Positions 17,719 to 27,134 are shown, numbered from the stretch's first letter. The stretch: 64,000 nt of DNA from Olivibacter sp. SDN3 (GCF_014334135.1 NZ_CP060497.1:3906001-3970000), one strand, 5' to 3'. Numbers and translations: made by a program. Notes: generated by a model from the sequence alone, not told the origin.

Positions 17719-18879
17719 CTAATGTTCGTTCCAGGATTTAAAGTATTTAGGGTCTTCGATTGCAATAGCTTCCGCGGTTAACATCAATGGTCGGAAAGGG
17801 TCTATCATAACGGCTAATTCTTTTGTTTTTTGCTGCCCAATGCTTTTTTCCACTGTTCCCGGATGTGGTCCGTGGGGTATTCCAGCTGGATGTAAGGTGA
17901 TTTGTCCGCGAGATACCGATTTTCGGCTCATAAAATCACTGTCTACATAATACAGTACCTCATCTGAATCGACATTGCTATGATTATAGGGAGCAGGAAT
18001 GGATTGGGGATGGTAGTCGTACATTCTCGGACAAAAACTGCATAAGACGAAGTTGTCGGCTTCAAAAGTTTGATGTACCGGGGGCGGTTGATGTAGTCGA
18101 CCGGTAATTGGTTCAAAATCGTGAATAGAAAATGCCCAGGGATAATGGTAACCGTCCCAACCAACAAAATCAAATGGATGTGTTCCATAGACATAGGGGT
18201 ATATATGGTCTTGCTTTTTTATGAAGACCTCAAAATCTCCCATTTCATCATGTGTTTCCAGATTCTGTGGCCTGCGAATATCCCGCTCACAATAGGGTGC
18301 ATGCTCCATAAGTTGTCCAAATTCATTCCTATACCGTTTTGGTATACGTATTGGGCTGAACGATTCAACAATGAATAAACGATTTTCCGTATTATTAAAA
18401 ACTAATTGATAAATAATTCCCCTAGGTATTATGAGGTAATCGCCATACGAAAATGGGATCTCACCGTAGCCGGTTTTTAATATGCCACTACCTTCATGTA
18501 TGAAAATAATTTCGTCAGCTTGGCTGTTTTTATAAAAATAGCTATGCATGGATTGCTGAGGGGCCGCTAAAGAAATATAGAGATCATTATTAACCAGTAC
18601 TGGTTTTCTGCTTTCTAGGTAATCTCCTGCTGGCTTTATTTCAAAACCTTTTAAGCTGGTATGTTTTAAATGTTTTTCGCGTGCTATTTTCGGAGCTATG
18701 GGTTGAGCCTCGCCAATATGTTTTACCATGGTAGGTGGATGGCAGTGATATACCAAAGAATACATACTGGAGAAACCATGGGTGGATACCAGTTCCTCCG
18801 CATAGAGTTTGCCATTGGGTTTCCGAAAAACAGTATGTCGTTTAGTAGGTATATTCCCTGCTTGATGATATATAGGCAT
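17719..18879 (-). CDS. hmgA: homogentisate 1,2-dioxygenase
   Basis: Opens the aromatic ring of homogentisate to maleylacetoacetate. The 386-residue protein has the cupin fold: 'FIHEGSGILKTGYGEI' in the first half and the metal-binding region 'NHSNVDSDEV' and 'HPAGIPHGPHPG' in the second. It is shorter than the roughly 440-residue proteobacterial and animal enzymes but has the length I expect in Bacteroidota. Divergent from the fumarylacetoacetase gene, with a 308-base region between. Confidence 0.93.
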   Translation of the reverse strand: MPIYHQAGNIPTKRHTVFRKPNGKLYAEELVSTHGFSSMYSLVYHCHPPTMVKHIGEAQPIAPKIAREKHLKHTSLKGFEIKPAGDYLESRKPVLVNNDLYISLAAPQQSMHSYFYKNSQADEIIFIHEGSGILKTGYGEIPFSYGDYLIIPRGIIYQLVFNNTENRLFIVESFSPIRIPKRYRNEFGQLMEHAPYCERDIRRPQNLETHDEMGDFEVFIKKQDHIYPYVYGTHPFDFVGWDGYHYPWAFSIHDFEPITGRLHQPPPVHQTFEADNFVLCSFCPRMYDYHPQSIPAPYNHSNVDSDEVLYYVDSDFMSRKSVSRGQITLHPAGIPHGPHPGTVEKSIGQQKTKELAVMIDPFRPLMLTAEAIAIEDPKYFKSWNEH

Positions 18880-19187
18880 AATGAATTAGTTTTTAGTGTT
18901 TAACTTGTCTAAAGGTGTAAAAATTGGTAAAGAAAACGTTTGTTAATGAAGCAAACTAATGAGCAAAAATGTTAGTATTGTGCAAATACAATCTTTGCCA
19001 GCAAAGCTCTTGTAAACAGTGATTTGCCGATGCTTTTATTGCCAGATAATATGTTTACAATGGTAAGCATACGCGAGGTTTTAATGGTTTTTACAAATTT
19101 AATAAAAATGGTGCTTAAAAAAGGTAGTTTATTGTAAAAATCATAGATTTGAAAAACAAACGACCAGCGAATATAAAAGTCTGATAA
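18880..19187. other. divergent promoter region of the tyrosine-catabolic genes
   Basis: A 308-base spacer between hmgA-hpd (leftward) and fah (rightward). It should hold two promoters and perhaps an operator. A short palindrome GTATT-GTGCA-AATAC lies near 18973. No strong match to the Bacteroidota -33/-7 pattern was evident. Confidence 0.4.
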
Positions 19188-20183
19188 ATGAAAATAGTTT
19201 CTTTTCTGCTTGATAAACATTATCGTATCGGCTTATATACTATAAATGGTATATATGATTTAAATGCATGTAATTATCAAATTATGGCTAATATGAACGA
19301 TTTTTTGATGGGAGGAGAGCGAATGATGGATGCAGCCAGGCGCGTGGAAGAACAGATTCTTCAAGATCCGGCCCGCTTTCCAAGTGTAGACGTAGCGTGT
19401 CTATCAGCTCCTGTACCATACCCATCTTCAGTACGCGATGCTTACGCTTTCAGACAACATGTGCAAACTTCTAGGTCAAATCGTGGCTTGGACATGATTC
19501 CTGAATTTGATCAGTTTCCTGTGTTTTATTTTTCCAATCATCAGGCAGTTTATGGTCAGGGTGATATCTTTTGTATGCCAGATCATTTTCAAAAGCTGGA
19601 TTTCGAGTTAGAAATAGCTGTTGTTTTAAATAAGAAAGGACGTAATATCAGTGCGCAGGATGCTGGGGAGCATATTGCCGGTTACATGATCATGAACGAT
19701 TTTAGCGCTCGTTCTTTACAAATGGAAGAAATGAAGCTTAGTTTAGGGCCGGCAAAAGGGAAAGATTTTGCTACCACCTTTGGGCCTTGGCTCGTAACGC
19801 CAGATGAATTGGCACCCTATTTATTGGACACTCCTTTAGGACATGAAGGAGAGCTCTTTGATCTTCGTATGACCGCCGCGTTAAACGGAGAACAGATTTC
19901 GAACGGTAACATGTGTGATATGCAGTGGACCTTTGCCGAAATTATTGAACGTTGTTCTTATGGAGCAACACTTTTTCCTGGTGATATTATAGGTTCAGGA
20001 ACTGTGGGAACGGGTTGTTTACTCGAAATTAATGGAACGGCCAAGCGTGCGAATCCGGATTATAAGGAACAGTGGTTATGTCCGAATGATACGGTAACCT
20101 TGGAGGTGACCGGATTGGGAGTCTTGACCAATACAATTGTGTCAGAAGATAATACTTTGCGAATATTCAAAAAAAAAGAATAA
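19188..20183 (+). CDS. fahA: fumarylacetoacetate hydrolase family protein
   Basis: Last step of tyrosine breakdown: hydrolyses fumarylacetoacetate to fumarate and acetoacetate. The 331-residue protein has the FAH-fold pattern: 'VYGQGDIFCMPDHFQKLDFELEIAVVLNKKGRNI' with acidic metal ligands, 'GYMIMNDFSARSLQ', 'KGKDFATTFGPWLVTPDEL' and 'GDIIGSGTVGTGC'. Context with hpd and hmgA supports fumarylacetoacetase over other FAH-family activities. The next gene begins three bases after its stop. Confidence 0.88.
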   Translation: MKIVSFLLDKHYRIGLYTINGIYDLNACNYQIMANMNDFLMGGERMMDAARRVEEQILQDPARFPSVDVACLSAPVPYPSSVRDAYAFRQHVQTSRSNRGLDMIPEFDQFPVFYFSNHQAVYGQGDIFCMPDHFQKLDFELEIAVVLNKKGRNISAQDAGEHIAGYMIMNDFSARSLQMEEMKLSLGPAKGKDFATTFGPWLVTPDELAPYLLDTPLGHEGELFDLRMTAALNGEQISNGNMCDMQWTFAEIIERCSYGATLFPGDIIGSGTVGTGCLLEINGTAKRANPDYKEQWLCPNDTVTLEVTGLGVLTNTIVSEDNTLRIFKKKE

Positions 20184-20186
20184 ATA

Positions 20187-21071
20187 ATGACGATAAAAAC
20201 ATTAACACCATCTTCAGTGGCGTTTGAACATATATTAAAACATGCTGTGGCTCCGCGGCCTATCTGTTTCGCAAGCACAATTGATAAGGAAGGAAATATA
20301 AATTTGAGCCCCTTTAGCTATTTTAATATTGTGAGTCATAATCCGGCGATCTGTGTTTTTTCTCCACTGAGACGCATGCGTGATGGTACAACTAAACACA
20401 CATTGGAAAATATAAAAGAGGTGCCTGAAGTGGTTATCAATATTGTGAATTATAATTTAGTGCAACAACAGTCGCTAGCCAGTACAGAATATGGAAAAGG
20501 TATTGATGAATTCGTGAAAGCGGGGTTAACGCCGATACCTGCTACTATGATTAGACCACCAAGGGTAGCTGAATCACCAGTACAATTGGAGTGCAAGGTA
20601 AAGGATGTTATATCTTTTGGAGATACACCTGGAGCCGGTAATATGGTGTTGGCTGAAGTTCTTTTGATGCATATCAAGGAAGAAGTATTCGGCGAAGATG
20701 GTGAGATAGATCAAGCGAAGTTAGATTTGGTGGCAAGGCTTGGTGGTGATTGGTACTGCCGTGTTGACCGGCAAAATTTATTTGAAGTGGCAAAGCCTTT
20801 GAGAAAACTTGGAATTGGCGTCGATCAAGTTCCTCGACAGATTCGCCAATCGACCGTGTTAACAGGAAACCATTTGGGACAATTGGGAAATATAGAACAA
20901 CTACCAAATGAGCAACAGGTAGACGCACTGAGACTTGAACCTGAGATTAGGGATTTATTGAACGCATTTATCGGCGACCGCGCGACCTTAGAAATTCATT
21001 TACATCGCAAGGCCGCTGAGCTACTAGACGTAGGAGATGTTGAAAAAGCCTGGAAAGTGTTACTGTTGTAA
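20187..21071 (+). CDS. flavin reductase family (FMN-binding split-barrel) protein
   Basis: A 294-residue protein with the flavin-binding start 'HAVAPRPICFASTIDKEGNINLSPFSYFN' typical of the flavin-reductase-like split-barrel family. About 90 C-terminal residues beyond the barrel are mostly helical. Tightly linked to fahA (3-base gap), so co-expressed with tyrosine degradation. The partner and substrate are unknown; it may act in flavin supply or be an oxidoreductase of a pathway intermediate. Confidence 0.85.
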   Translation: MTIKTLTPSSVAFEHILKHAVAPRPICFASTIDKEGNINLSPFSYFNIVSHNPAICVFSPLRRMRDGTTKHTLENIKEVPEVVINIVNYNLVQQQSLASTEYGKGIDEFVKAGLTPIPATMIRPPRVAESPVQLECKVKDVISFGDTPGAGNMVLAEVLLMHIKEEVFGEDGEIDQAKLDLVARLGGDWYCRVDRQNLFEVAKPLRKLGIGVDQVPRQIRQSTVLTGNHLGQLGNIEQLPNEQQVDALRLEPEIRDLLNAFIGDRATLEIHLHRKAAELLDVGDVEKAWKVLLL

Positions 21072-21075
21072 ATAA

Positions 21076-22836
21076 TTAATGAGTGGAATAGTTATTTCTT
21101 GCAGCTAGCTGTAAGCCATCGTGTATCAACTTGGATAACGTGGTTTCCTGAGTAGCTTTGGTGAGTAAATAATGTTTGATGTCATGAGCTATTTCGTGAA
21201 GCTCGTCATGTTTCAAAAGTAGTTCTAAAATTTCTAATGGACATAACCACTCTTTCGGATAGTGCGTTGACAATTTTTCCCAAATGACCGGTAGTTGATC
21301 AATAGGAGATTTATTTGTGCGGATATCTCTTACATGCTGATAAAGCTGATGGAGGGCTTGTGTTTCTTTTGAGTAATTAGGGGAAGGGATGATGGTTTGC
21401 GTCGGTATGATGGTTTCTTCATAAGCATTTTTATCGGCAGCGCCGCAAAAGACAGAAACGATCTTTTCACCAACCGCCATCTCATAATCACCCCATTCGG
21501 GCCTAAAATAGACCGCCTCATCCGTTATATTTCGAACAGTGCATTGGGATAAGGAAATCAATACTATCTTACCATACCTGTATAGTATGTTTTTAACTAT
21601 ACCAGACACCTTAATGCCCGAAGTAAACTCCAGCTGTACTTCTTGATTCTTTATAATGCCAGTAGATTGCAGTAACTCATCGGTAAAATCTTCCAACGAA
21701 ATCTCATGATCCACGAGCTTGCCGACAGGTGAACCAAAACCACTGCTATGTCGTTCTTTTGCATGACCGTTAATTTGCTTATTATTGACTGCCAGTGCAG
21801 TTGGACCTTTAGTTTGCACATAAGTAAGGCTGTGCTGGTTGTTAGCACTTACAAATATTCCCGAGATCTGCAAACCGGAACTATAAACTACCGTACAAAC
21901 ATTCTTACATTCGATTGCTTTTTCTACACTTTCTTTTCCGCCAACCCTAAAAGCCATCGTATTGGCAAAATTATTAAGAACATCCAGCAGGTGTTCAAAA
22001 CTTGGTGTTACAAACAATTGGGGTTGGGGCTTGGTAATATCATAAGGATAATTTACGGTATTCAAATTATATGGAAGTTTCTTTACATCAGCTCGCATGC
22101 ACGATACACTTTCCCCAATGGATGAAAGCAGACCGGCACCATATATTTTGGGATTTTCCAATGTGCCTATCAAGCCGTATTCCACTGTCCACCAATGGAG
22201 TCTACTAAGCAACGCCATTTCGGAAGGTTCTCCCATATGCTGCTGTACGTCTATGAGATGGTCTTCAGCCTCTTTTATTTCCCGGTCGGTAGCATTTGCC
22301 TGTTCCTTTAAGATGGATAATTTCCTAATGGCCTCGTATTGCTGGAAATCTTTAAAGGAGAACATGGCTTTTGCCCCTACTTTGCCAAAGTAATTTAAGT
22401 ATTCTGCGTATGCTTTTTCCGCTATAATCGGCGCGTGGCCAGACGACTCATGAATGATGTCGGGTGCCGGAGTATATGCAATATGTTCCAGTTGTCTGAT
22501 ATCCGCGGCTATGACCAATACATGATAGGCTTGAAACTCCATAAAGGTTACGGGTGGAATAAATCCATCAACCGTAACTGCTCCCCATCCAATTTGTTGA
22601 AGATGATCATTCATTTGCTGTAAATGAGGTATTTCCTCAATGCTTATACCTGCTTTCCGTAAACCTGGAATGTATGGGTAGTAGGCTACATCTTTCAGAT
22701 AGCTATAATTTTGACGCATAACGTAACGCCAAACAGCCTGGTCGACGGGTGTGTAGCGCTCGTAATGTTGATCTACAACATATTGTTTTAAATGGTTGGG
22801 CAGCTGTTCTAATATAGGATTGCCGTAGGTGTTCAT
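21076..22836 (-). CDS. phenylalanine 4-monooxygenase, long form
   Basis: Hydroxylates phenylalanine to tyrosine with a tetrahydropterin cofactor, feeding the hpd-hmgA-fah pathway. The catalytic domain fills about residues 1-310, with the iron ligands His129 and His134 (HESSGH) and Glu219 (TVEYGL). At 586 residues it is about twice the length of the roughly 270-300-residue proteobacterial PhhA. The extra C-terminal part (about 315-586) holds predicted beta-rich segments and a helical end and has no motif I recognise. No N-terminal ACT domain is present, unlike animal enzymes. Convergent with the flavin reductase gene (4 bases apart). Confidence 0.92.
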   Translation of the reverse strand: MNTYGNPILEQLPNHLKQYVVDQHYERYTPVDQAVWRYVMRQNYSYLKDVAYYPYIPGLRKAGISIEEIPHLQQMNDHLQQIGWGAVTVDGFIPPVTFMEFQAYHVLVIAADIRQLEHIAYTPAPDIIHESSGHAPIIAEKAYAEYLNYFGKVGAKAMFSFKDFQQYEAIRKLSILKEQANATDREIKEAEDHLIDVQQHMGEPSEMALLSRLHWWTVEYGLIGTLENPKIYGAGLLSSIGESVSCMRADVKKLPYNLNTVNYPYDITKPQPQLFVTPSFEHLLDVLNNFANTMAFRVGGKESVEKAIECKNVCTVVYSSGLQISGIFVSANNQHSLTYVQTKGPTALAVNNKQINGHAKERHSSGFGSPVGKLVDHEISLEDFTDELLQSTGIIKNQEVQLEFTSGIKVSGIVKNILYRYGKIVLISLSQCTVRNITDEAVYFRPEWGDYEMAVGEKIVSVFCGAADKNAYEETIIPTQTIIPSPNYSKETQALHQLYQHVRDIRTNKSPIDQLPVIWEKLSTHYPKEWLCPLEILELLLKHDELHEIAHDIKHYLLTKATQETTLSKLIHDGLQLAARNNYSTH

Positions 22837-22953
22837 AAGCGCATTGGTTTATTGCACTAATTTAGCAATTTTTTCTATATTAATATTGTTTTGTTTGGTT
22901 GGAAATGTTTTGTACAGTTTAATATTCTGTTTATTGTTTGTTTGTGTGTTTGT

Positions 22954-23931
22954 TTATTCTGTATAGACTTCTGGGTTGACGACATGCGGTAATCTTTTCC
23001 CGTTCAGCGCAGCTATTACGTTTTCTGCCGCTAATTTTGCCATACCGTCTCTGGCTTCTTTTGTTGCAGAGCCAATATGGGGAAACACAGCAACGCTGGG
23101 CATCGACAATAATGGATTGTCGGCTTGCATCGGCTCAGGGTTCGTCACATCCAGTCCGGCACCCCAAATGGTTTGCTGTTTAAGTGCTTCAATCAAATCG
23201 TTCTCGTTGTGTACGCCCCCTCGGGATGCGTTAATAAACATTGCCGTTTTTTTCATTCGGCTAAAAGCATCTTTATTAAATTTGTCTTTCGTCTCGGGAG
23301 TAAGTGCTGAAAAAGCAGCCAATACGTCACTTTGTTCAAGAAGTTCTTCAAAAGTAACCTTACGAGCATCGAGTTCGTTTTCTGCTTTCTCATTATGTGA
23401 TCGGTTGTGATAAATAATCGACATTTTAAAAGCCGCTTTTGCTTTCAATGCTAATTCAAAACCGATATTTCCTAAGCCAAATATACCTAATGTCTTTCCG
23501 GTTAATGACACGCCCAGATCATCTATGGGCTGACTGAACCCCCACTGGCCGTTTATAATTTTTTTGTGAAGATATAGTGCTTTTCGTGAAACCGTTAACA
23601 TGAGTAGAAATGCTGTGTCGGCCGTGGCCTCACTTAATACATCTGGTGTGTTACCAATAGGGATTTTTAGATGTGTAGCTTCATCTACATCTACACGGTC
23701 GTATCCAACGGAGTGTAAGGATATCACTTTTAAATGTTTACATGCTTGGATGAACTTTTTGTCAAGTGGGCCCCATCCTGCAGATAGTAAAGCGTCGTGC
23801 TTGCTACAGCGCGCTATAAGTTCTTCCTGTGATAGCTCACGGTTTTCTGTATGTTGTTCAAAGGTGATTCCTGCGTCATTTAACAAATCGATACCCAGTT
23901 GGGGGATTATTCTATCAATAAATACGGTCAT
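22954..23931 (-). CDS. D-isomer-specific 2-hydroxyacid dehydrogenase
   Basis: NAD(P)-dependent oxidoreductase of 325 residues. Present are the nucleotide-binding motif GLGNIG (about 150), the 'NASRGG' region with the substrate-binding arginine, and the catalytic His in 'FPHIGSATKEAR'. Glyoxylate/hydroxypyruvate reductase or gluconate 2-dehydrogenase are the usual names. Its place next to phenylalanine hydroxylase raises the possibility of a hydroxyphenylpyruvate reductase role, but sequence alone does not show this. Confidence 0.88.
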   Translation of the reverse strand: MTVFIDRIIPQLGIDLLNDAGITFEQHTENRELSQEELIARCSKHDALLSAGWGPLDKKFIQACKHLKVISLHSVGYDRVDVDEATHLKIPIGNTPDVLSEATADTAFLLMLTVSRKALYLHKKIINGQWGFSQPIDDLGVSLTGKTLGIFGLGNIGFELALKAKAAFKMSIIYHNRSHNEKAENELDARKVTFEELLEQSDVLAAFSALTPETKDKFNKDAFSRMKKTAMFINASRGGVHNENDLIEALKQQTIWGAGLDVTNPEPMQADNPLLSMPSVAVFPHIGSATKEARDGMAKLAAENVIAALNGKRLPHVVNPEVYTE

Positions 23932-23998
23932 ACATGAGAAAGTTTAAGCTTTTTACCAATAACAATAAAAATAGCCAGAGGTTTTGATAAAAAATGTA

Positions 23999-24385
23999 CT
24001 AATGGGCAAAGCCGTAAAAAATGCTGAAGCAGATAATTCCTATCACAATTAAAGTTATACATACATATAGGTAATCTTTTTCAATAAAGAAAGCAATCAG
24101 TGAGAAGAATACTCTTAAAATGGGCGTAAGAAATAGAAGTATGATCCCTAGAAGTATAATGGCATCACCACTTCCTGAGAAAGTTCCGCTAATAGTCTCA
24201 CTTATGAGTGCAAAAATTGTTTTATTTTGCTCGATAAACGTACCGTAGTGTACGGTTTCCTGTTCATGGTTAAAAAGGTAAATGATACCCCCCAGTACCG
24301 CTACGCTTAATGCGATCCATACGCCGTATCTTAACAAGTTGCCTATGATGTATTGTATATCACGGTCACGTATTTTACTTTCCAT
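23999..24385 (-). CDS. DUF1634 membrane protein
   Basis: A 128-residue protein with three membrane spans (about 15-35, 67-93, 105-125), matching the DUF1634 pattern. These genes regularly accompany TauE/SafE exporters, as here: it begins two bases after the exporter's stop codon. Probable accessory subunit of the transporter; function is inferred from context. Confidence 0.85.
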   Translation of the reverse strand: MESKIRDRDIQYIIGNLLRYGVWIALSVAVLGGIIYLFNHEQETVHYGTFIEQNKTIFALISETISGTFSGSGDAIILLGIILLFLTPILRVFFSLIAFFIEKDYLYVCITLIVIGIICFSIFYGFAH

Positions 24386-24387
24386 AC

Positions 24388-25221
24388 TTATATATTACCA
24401 ACTATTCCGTTATAGATCATATTAAAAGCCAATCCGATAATAATAAAAGCAAAAAACAATCGTAGATTTTTTGGATTCGCCTTTAATAGTATACGGGCTC
24501 CCGCCATTGCTCCCAATAATACCCCAATGACCACCGGCATGCAGATACCCGGTTCGATATAACCCCGCTGCAGATAAATAACAGCACTGGCTGTTGCCGT
24601 AACCCCCATCATAAAATTACTGGTAGTGGTGGAAACTTTAAACGGGATTTTCATAATATTGTCCATAGCGATCACTTTGAAAGCCCCTGAACCTATACCT
24701 AATAGGCCAGACAGCACGCCTGCTACGCTCATCATGGTGAACCCGCCGATTACATTTTTAGTACCATAAGAAGTGACGCCTATAGCGGTTGGATAAGTGT
24801 TGGGTAACTTTAATTTATTTGCCAAATTGCTGGATACTTCTACATGATGCTCTGATTTTTTTGTTAAAGAATTAATAGCGGAAAAGATAAGGGTGCAACC
24901 AAATAAGATTGCAATAAAACTGGTAGGAGCAACCGAAGCCAGTAGCGCACCGGCAATAGCACCGGCGGTAGTGGCTATTTCTAAAAACATTCCCAATCGC
25001 ATATTGGTAATACCTTCCTTCACATAGGCCGCCGCCGACCCCGATGAAGTGGCAATTACCGATACCAGTGCCGTCCCGATAGCATAATGTATGTCAACTC
25101 CAAGTACTACCGTTAATAATGGAATGATAACTACCCCCCCTCCCAATCCTGTTAATGAACCTATTAAACCAGCGCAGCAAGCGCCCAGAAACATAATAAG
25201 CGTGAAAGTTAATACCGTCAT
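24388..25221 (-). CDS. TauE/SafE family anion exporter
   Basis: Membrane permease of 277 residues with about eight spans, likely moving sulfite, sulfonates or related organic anions. Diagnostic are the two inverted repeats 'GLIGSLTGLGGGVVIIPLL' and 'GVLSGLLGIGSGAFKVI'. The ATG at 25221 is preferred over an upstream TTG at 25242. A perfect 20-base inverted repeat lies 27 bases before this ATG. Forms a two-gene unit with the DUF1634 gene. Confidence 0.9.
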   Translation of the reverse strand: MTVLTFTLIMFLGACCAGLIGSLTGLGGGVVIIPLLTVVLGVDIHYAIGTALVSVIATSSGSAAAYVKEGITNMRLGMFLEIATTAGAIAGALLASVAPTSFIAILFGCTLIFSAINSLTKKSEHHVEVSSNLANKLKLPNTYPTAIGVTSYGTKNVIGGFTMMSVAGVLSGLLGIGSGAFKVIAMDNIMKIPFKVSTTTSNFMMGVTATASAVIYLQRGYIEPGICMPVVIGVLLGAMAGARILLKANPKNLRLFFAFIIIGLAFNMIYNGIVGNI

Positions 25222-25242
25222 CAAGCATTGATTTTGGCCCAA

Positions 25243-25910
25243 ACTTAGATAAAATTTCTTTTATATGAACGTAATTCTTGACATATAAAAGAAATTTTAT
25301 CGGTCTCTCCTGTGTCAATTAGGGGTCGTTTTACAGCGTAAATATAGCTCTTTATAGATTATATTCTGAACAATTAAGCGCAGAGGAGCAAAACGGCAGC
25401 AGCAGGGCTAATGTAACTGCCTAATTTATTGGTAGTAAGCGTGCAGACCACTAAAAAAATATTATTAAATTTATTTAAAGCTATCATATATAGGTAATTA
25501 GTGGATTATATAGATCTATTGCTGCTTTAATATAGACAGTTGTTCGTTAATAAATTTAACTTATGGCTTTTGCTGTGGAGACTGATAATAATTCTCCGCG
25601 AGAATTTTCGTTTATTATATATAATTACTATAATGCATAAAATAGAAACGCTATGGTGATGACACTAATATGTAAGTAATACATTGTATAGCGTTATTTA
25701 CTATCTGCGTTAAAAAATGTTCAGTGAACCTGTATGAGCTAACGTTCTGGAGGGAATAAATAACTGAAGGGCTTTTTTGTGCGTTATTGAAAGAACAGCA
25801 ACAGATAAAAAAGCAGCTCATGCAAGCTTCATTGCTATTACAGGAAAAATATAAGGAGGCGGCCTCATTGATGTCGTTATAAAACAATAGTCATATCAAT
25901 AATTATTCTG
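25243..25910. other. 670-base intergenic region between tauE and sbcD
   Basis: Divergent spacer. Contains the tauE leader palindrome (25248-25301) and a short open stretch at 25760-25882 that encodes a Gln/Lys-rich, helix-like peptide but lacks a clear start. The rest is AT-rich with no gene I can support. Confidence 0.5.
25248..25301 (-). promoter_or_regulatory. perfect 20-base inverted repeat in the tauE leader
   Basis: GATAAAATTTCTTTTATATG (25248-25267) is repeated inverted at 25282-25301 around a 14-base loop. It would form a 20-bp hairpin just ahead of the exporter start, or be an operator for a dimeric regulator. Confidence 0.6.
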
Positions 25911-27134
25911 ATGAAAATATTACATACTGCTGATTGGCATATAGGAAAAAGATTAGACCGGTTTTCACGACTGGAAGAGCAAAAGGCGGTGCTTGACGAA
26001 ATCATACAGGTAGCGGAAGATCATGAGATTGATGTAGTATTGGTGGCTGGCGATGTCTTTGATGCATATAATCCATCAACAGAATCAATAGAACTTTTAT
26101 ATAAAAGCTTGAAGTTGCTTACCAGCGGCGGAAAGCGTGCAGTAGTAGCTATTGCCGGGAACCACGACTCGCCTGACAGAATCGACGCGCCAGATTCCCT
26201 GGCTCGGGCCTGTGGAATTGTTTTCGCCGGGTACCCTCATGCTCACGTAGCAGTAGGGGAAGTGGGTAGCGGTATTTACGTGTCGCATAGCGAACCTGGT
26301 TACTTGGAATTAAAGCTTCCGAAATATGACTATCCGTTGCGTTTACTGCTTACACCCTATGCAAATGAGTATCGCATGAAGACCTATCTAGGAGCAAAGA
26401 ATGAAGAAGATGAGTTACGTTTACTTTTAGAACAACACTGGCGCCAGTTGGCGGATAAGTATTGTGATGCAGCAGGTGTAAATATATTAATGGCCCATCT
26501 TTTCATGATGAAAAAAGGAGAACCTCGACCAGAGGAACCGGCAGACGAAAAACCTATACTGCATATCGGTGGCGCCCAGGCTATTTATAGTGAAAACCTA
26601 CCTGAGCAGCTTCAGTACGTAGCCTTGGGTCATCTTCATCGCTATCAGGAAATAGATAAGGCACGTATGCCCATTGTATATAGCAGTAGCCTGTTGAGCT
26701 ATAGTTTTGCAGAGGCCGGACAACAAAAATATACCGTATTGGTTGATGTAGAACCAGGTAGAGCTGCGAAATTTGAGCGTTTGGCCATTAGTGCTGGTAA
26801 ACCTTTGTATAGAAAGCGATTTGAGACATCCGAGACCGCAATAGCATGGTTAAGTCAACATCTAGATGCGTGGGTGGAACTTACTATGGTTAGTGATGAT
26901 TTTATGCGAGCGGAAGAGCGTAGGCTGTTATTACAGACCCATGGAGGTATTGTGGCCATCATTCCTGAAGTACGAAACGGACAAACATTTACGAAGGAGG
27001 GTGAAGTTATTGACCTCAGTCAAAGTGTAGATGAGTTATTTAAGCAATATTTTGCACATAGAACTGGACAACAGCCCAATCCGGAAATTTTAGCCTTATT
27101 TAAGGAAGTTAGAGCAGAACAAATTGAAGAATGA
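25911..27134 (+). CDS. sbcD: exonuclease SbcCD subunit D
   Basis: Mre11-type nuclease that cuts DNA hairpins and double-strand ends with SbcC. The 407-residue protein has the metallophosphoesterase motifs TADWHIGK (6-13), AGDVFDAYNP, AGNHDSP and GHLHRYQ. It overlaps sbcC by four bases (ATGA), a standard coupled operon. Confidence 0.96.
   Translation: MKILHTADWHIGKRLDRFSRLEEQKAVLDEIIQVAEDHEIDVVLVAGDVFDAYNPSTESIELLYKSLKLLTSGGKRAVVAIAGNHDSPDRIDAPDSLARACGIVFAGYPHAHVAVGEVGSGIYVSHSEPGYLELKLPKYDYPLRLLLTPYANEYRMKTYLGAKNEEDELRLLLEQHWRQLADKYCDAAGVNILMAHLFMMKKGEPRPEEPADEKPILHIGGAQAIYSENLPEQLQYVALGHLHRYQEIDKARMPIVYSSSLLSYSFAEAGQQKYTVLVDVEPGRAAKFERLAISAGKPLYRKRFETSETAIAWLSQHLDAWVELTMVSDDFMRAEERRLLLQTHGGIVAIIPEVRNGQTFTKEGEVIDLSQSVDELFKQYFAHRTGQQPNPEILALFKEVRAEQIEE

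Noticed and set aside
22976-23410. 144-residue plus-strand frame opposite the 2-hydroxyacid dehydrogenase
   Set aside because: Antisense shadow of a complete, well-conserved dehydrogenase.
25651-25887. 78-residue minus-strand frame rich in Cys, Ser and Asn
   Set aside because: Low-quality composition, no start context, and it is antisense to a more protein-like short stretch.
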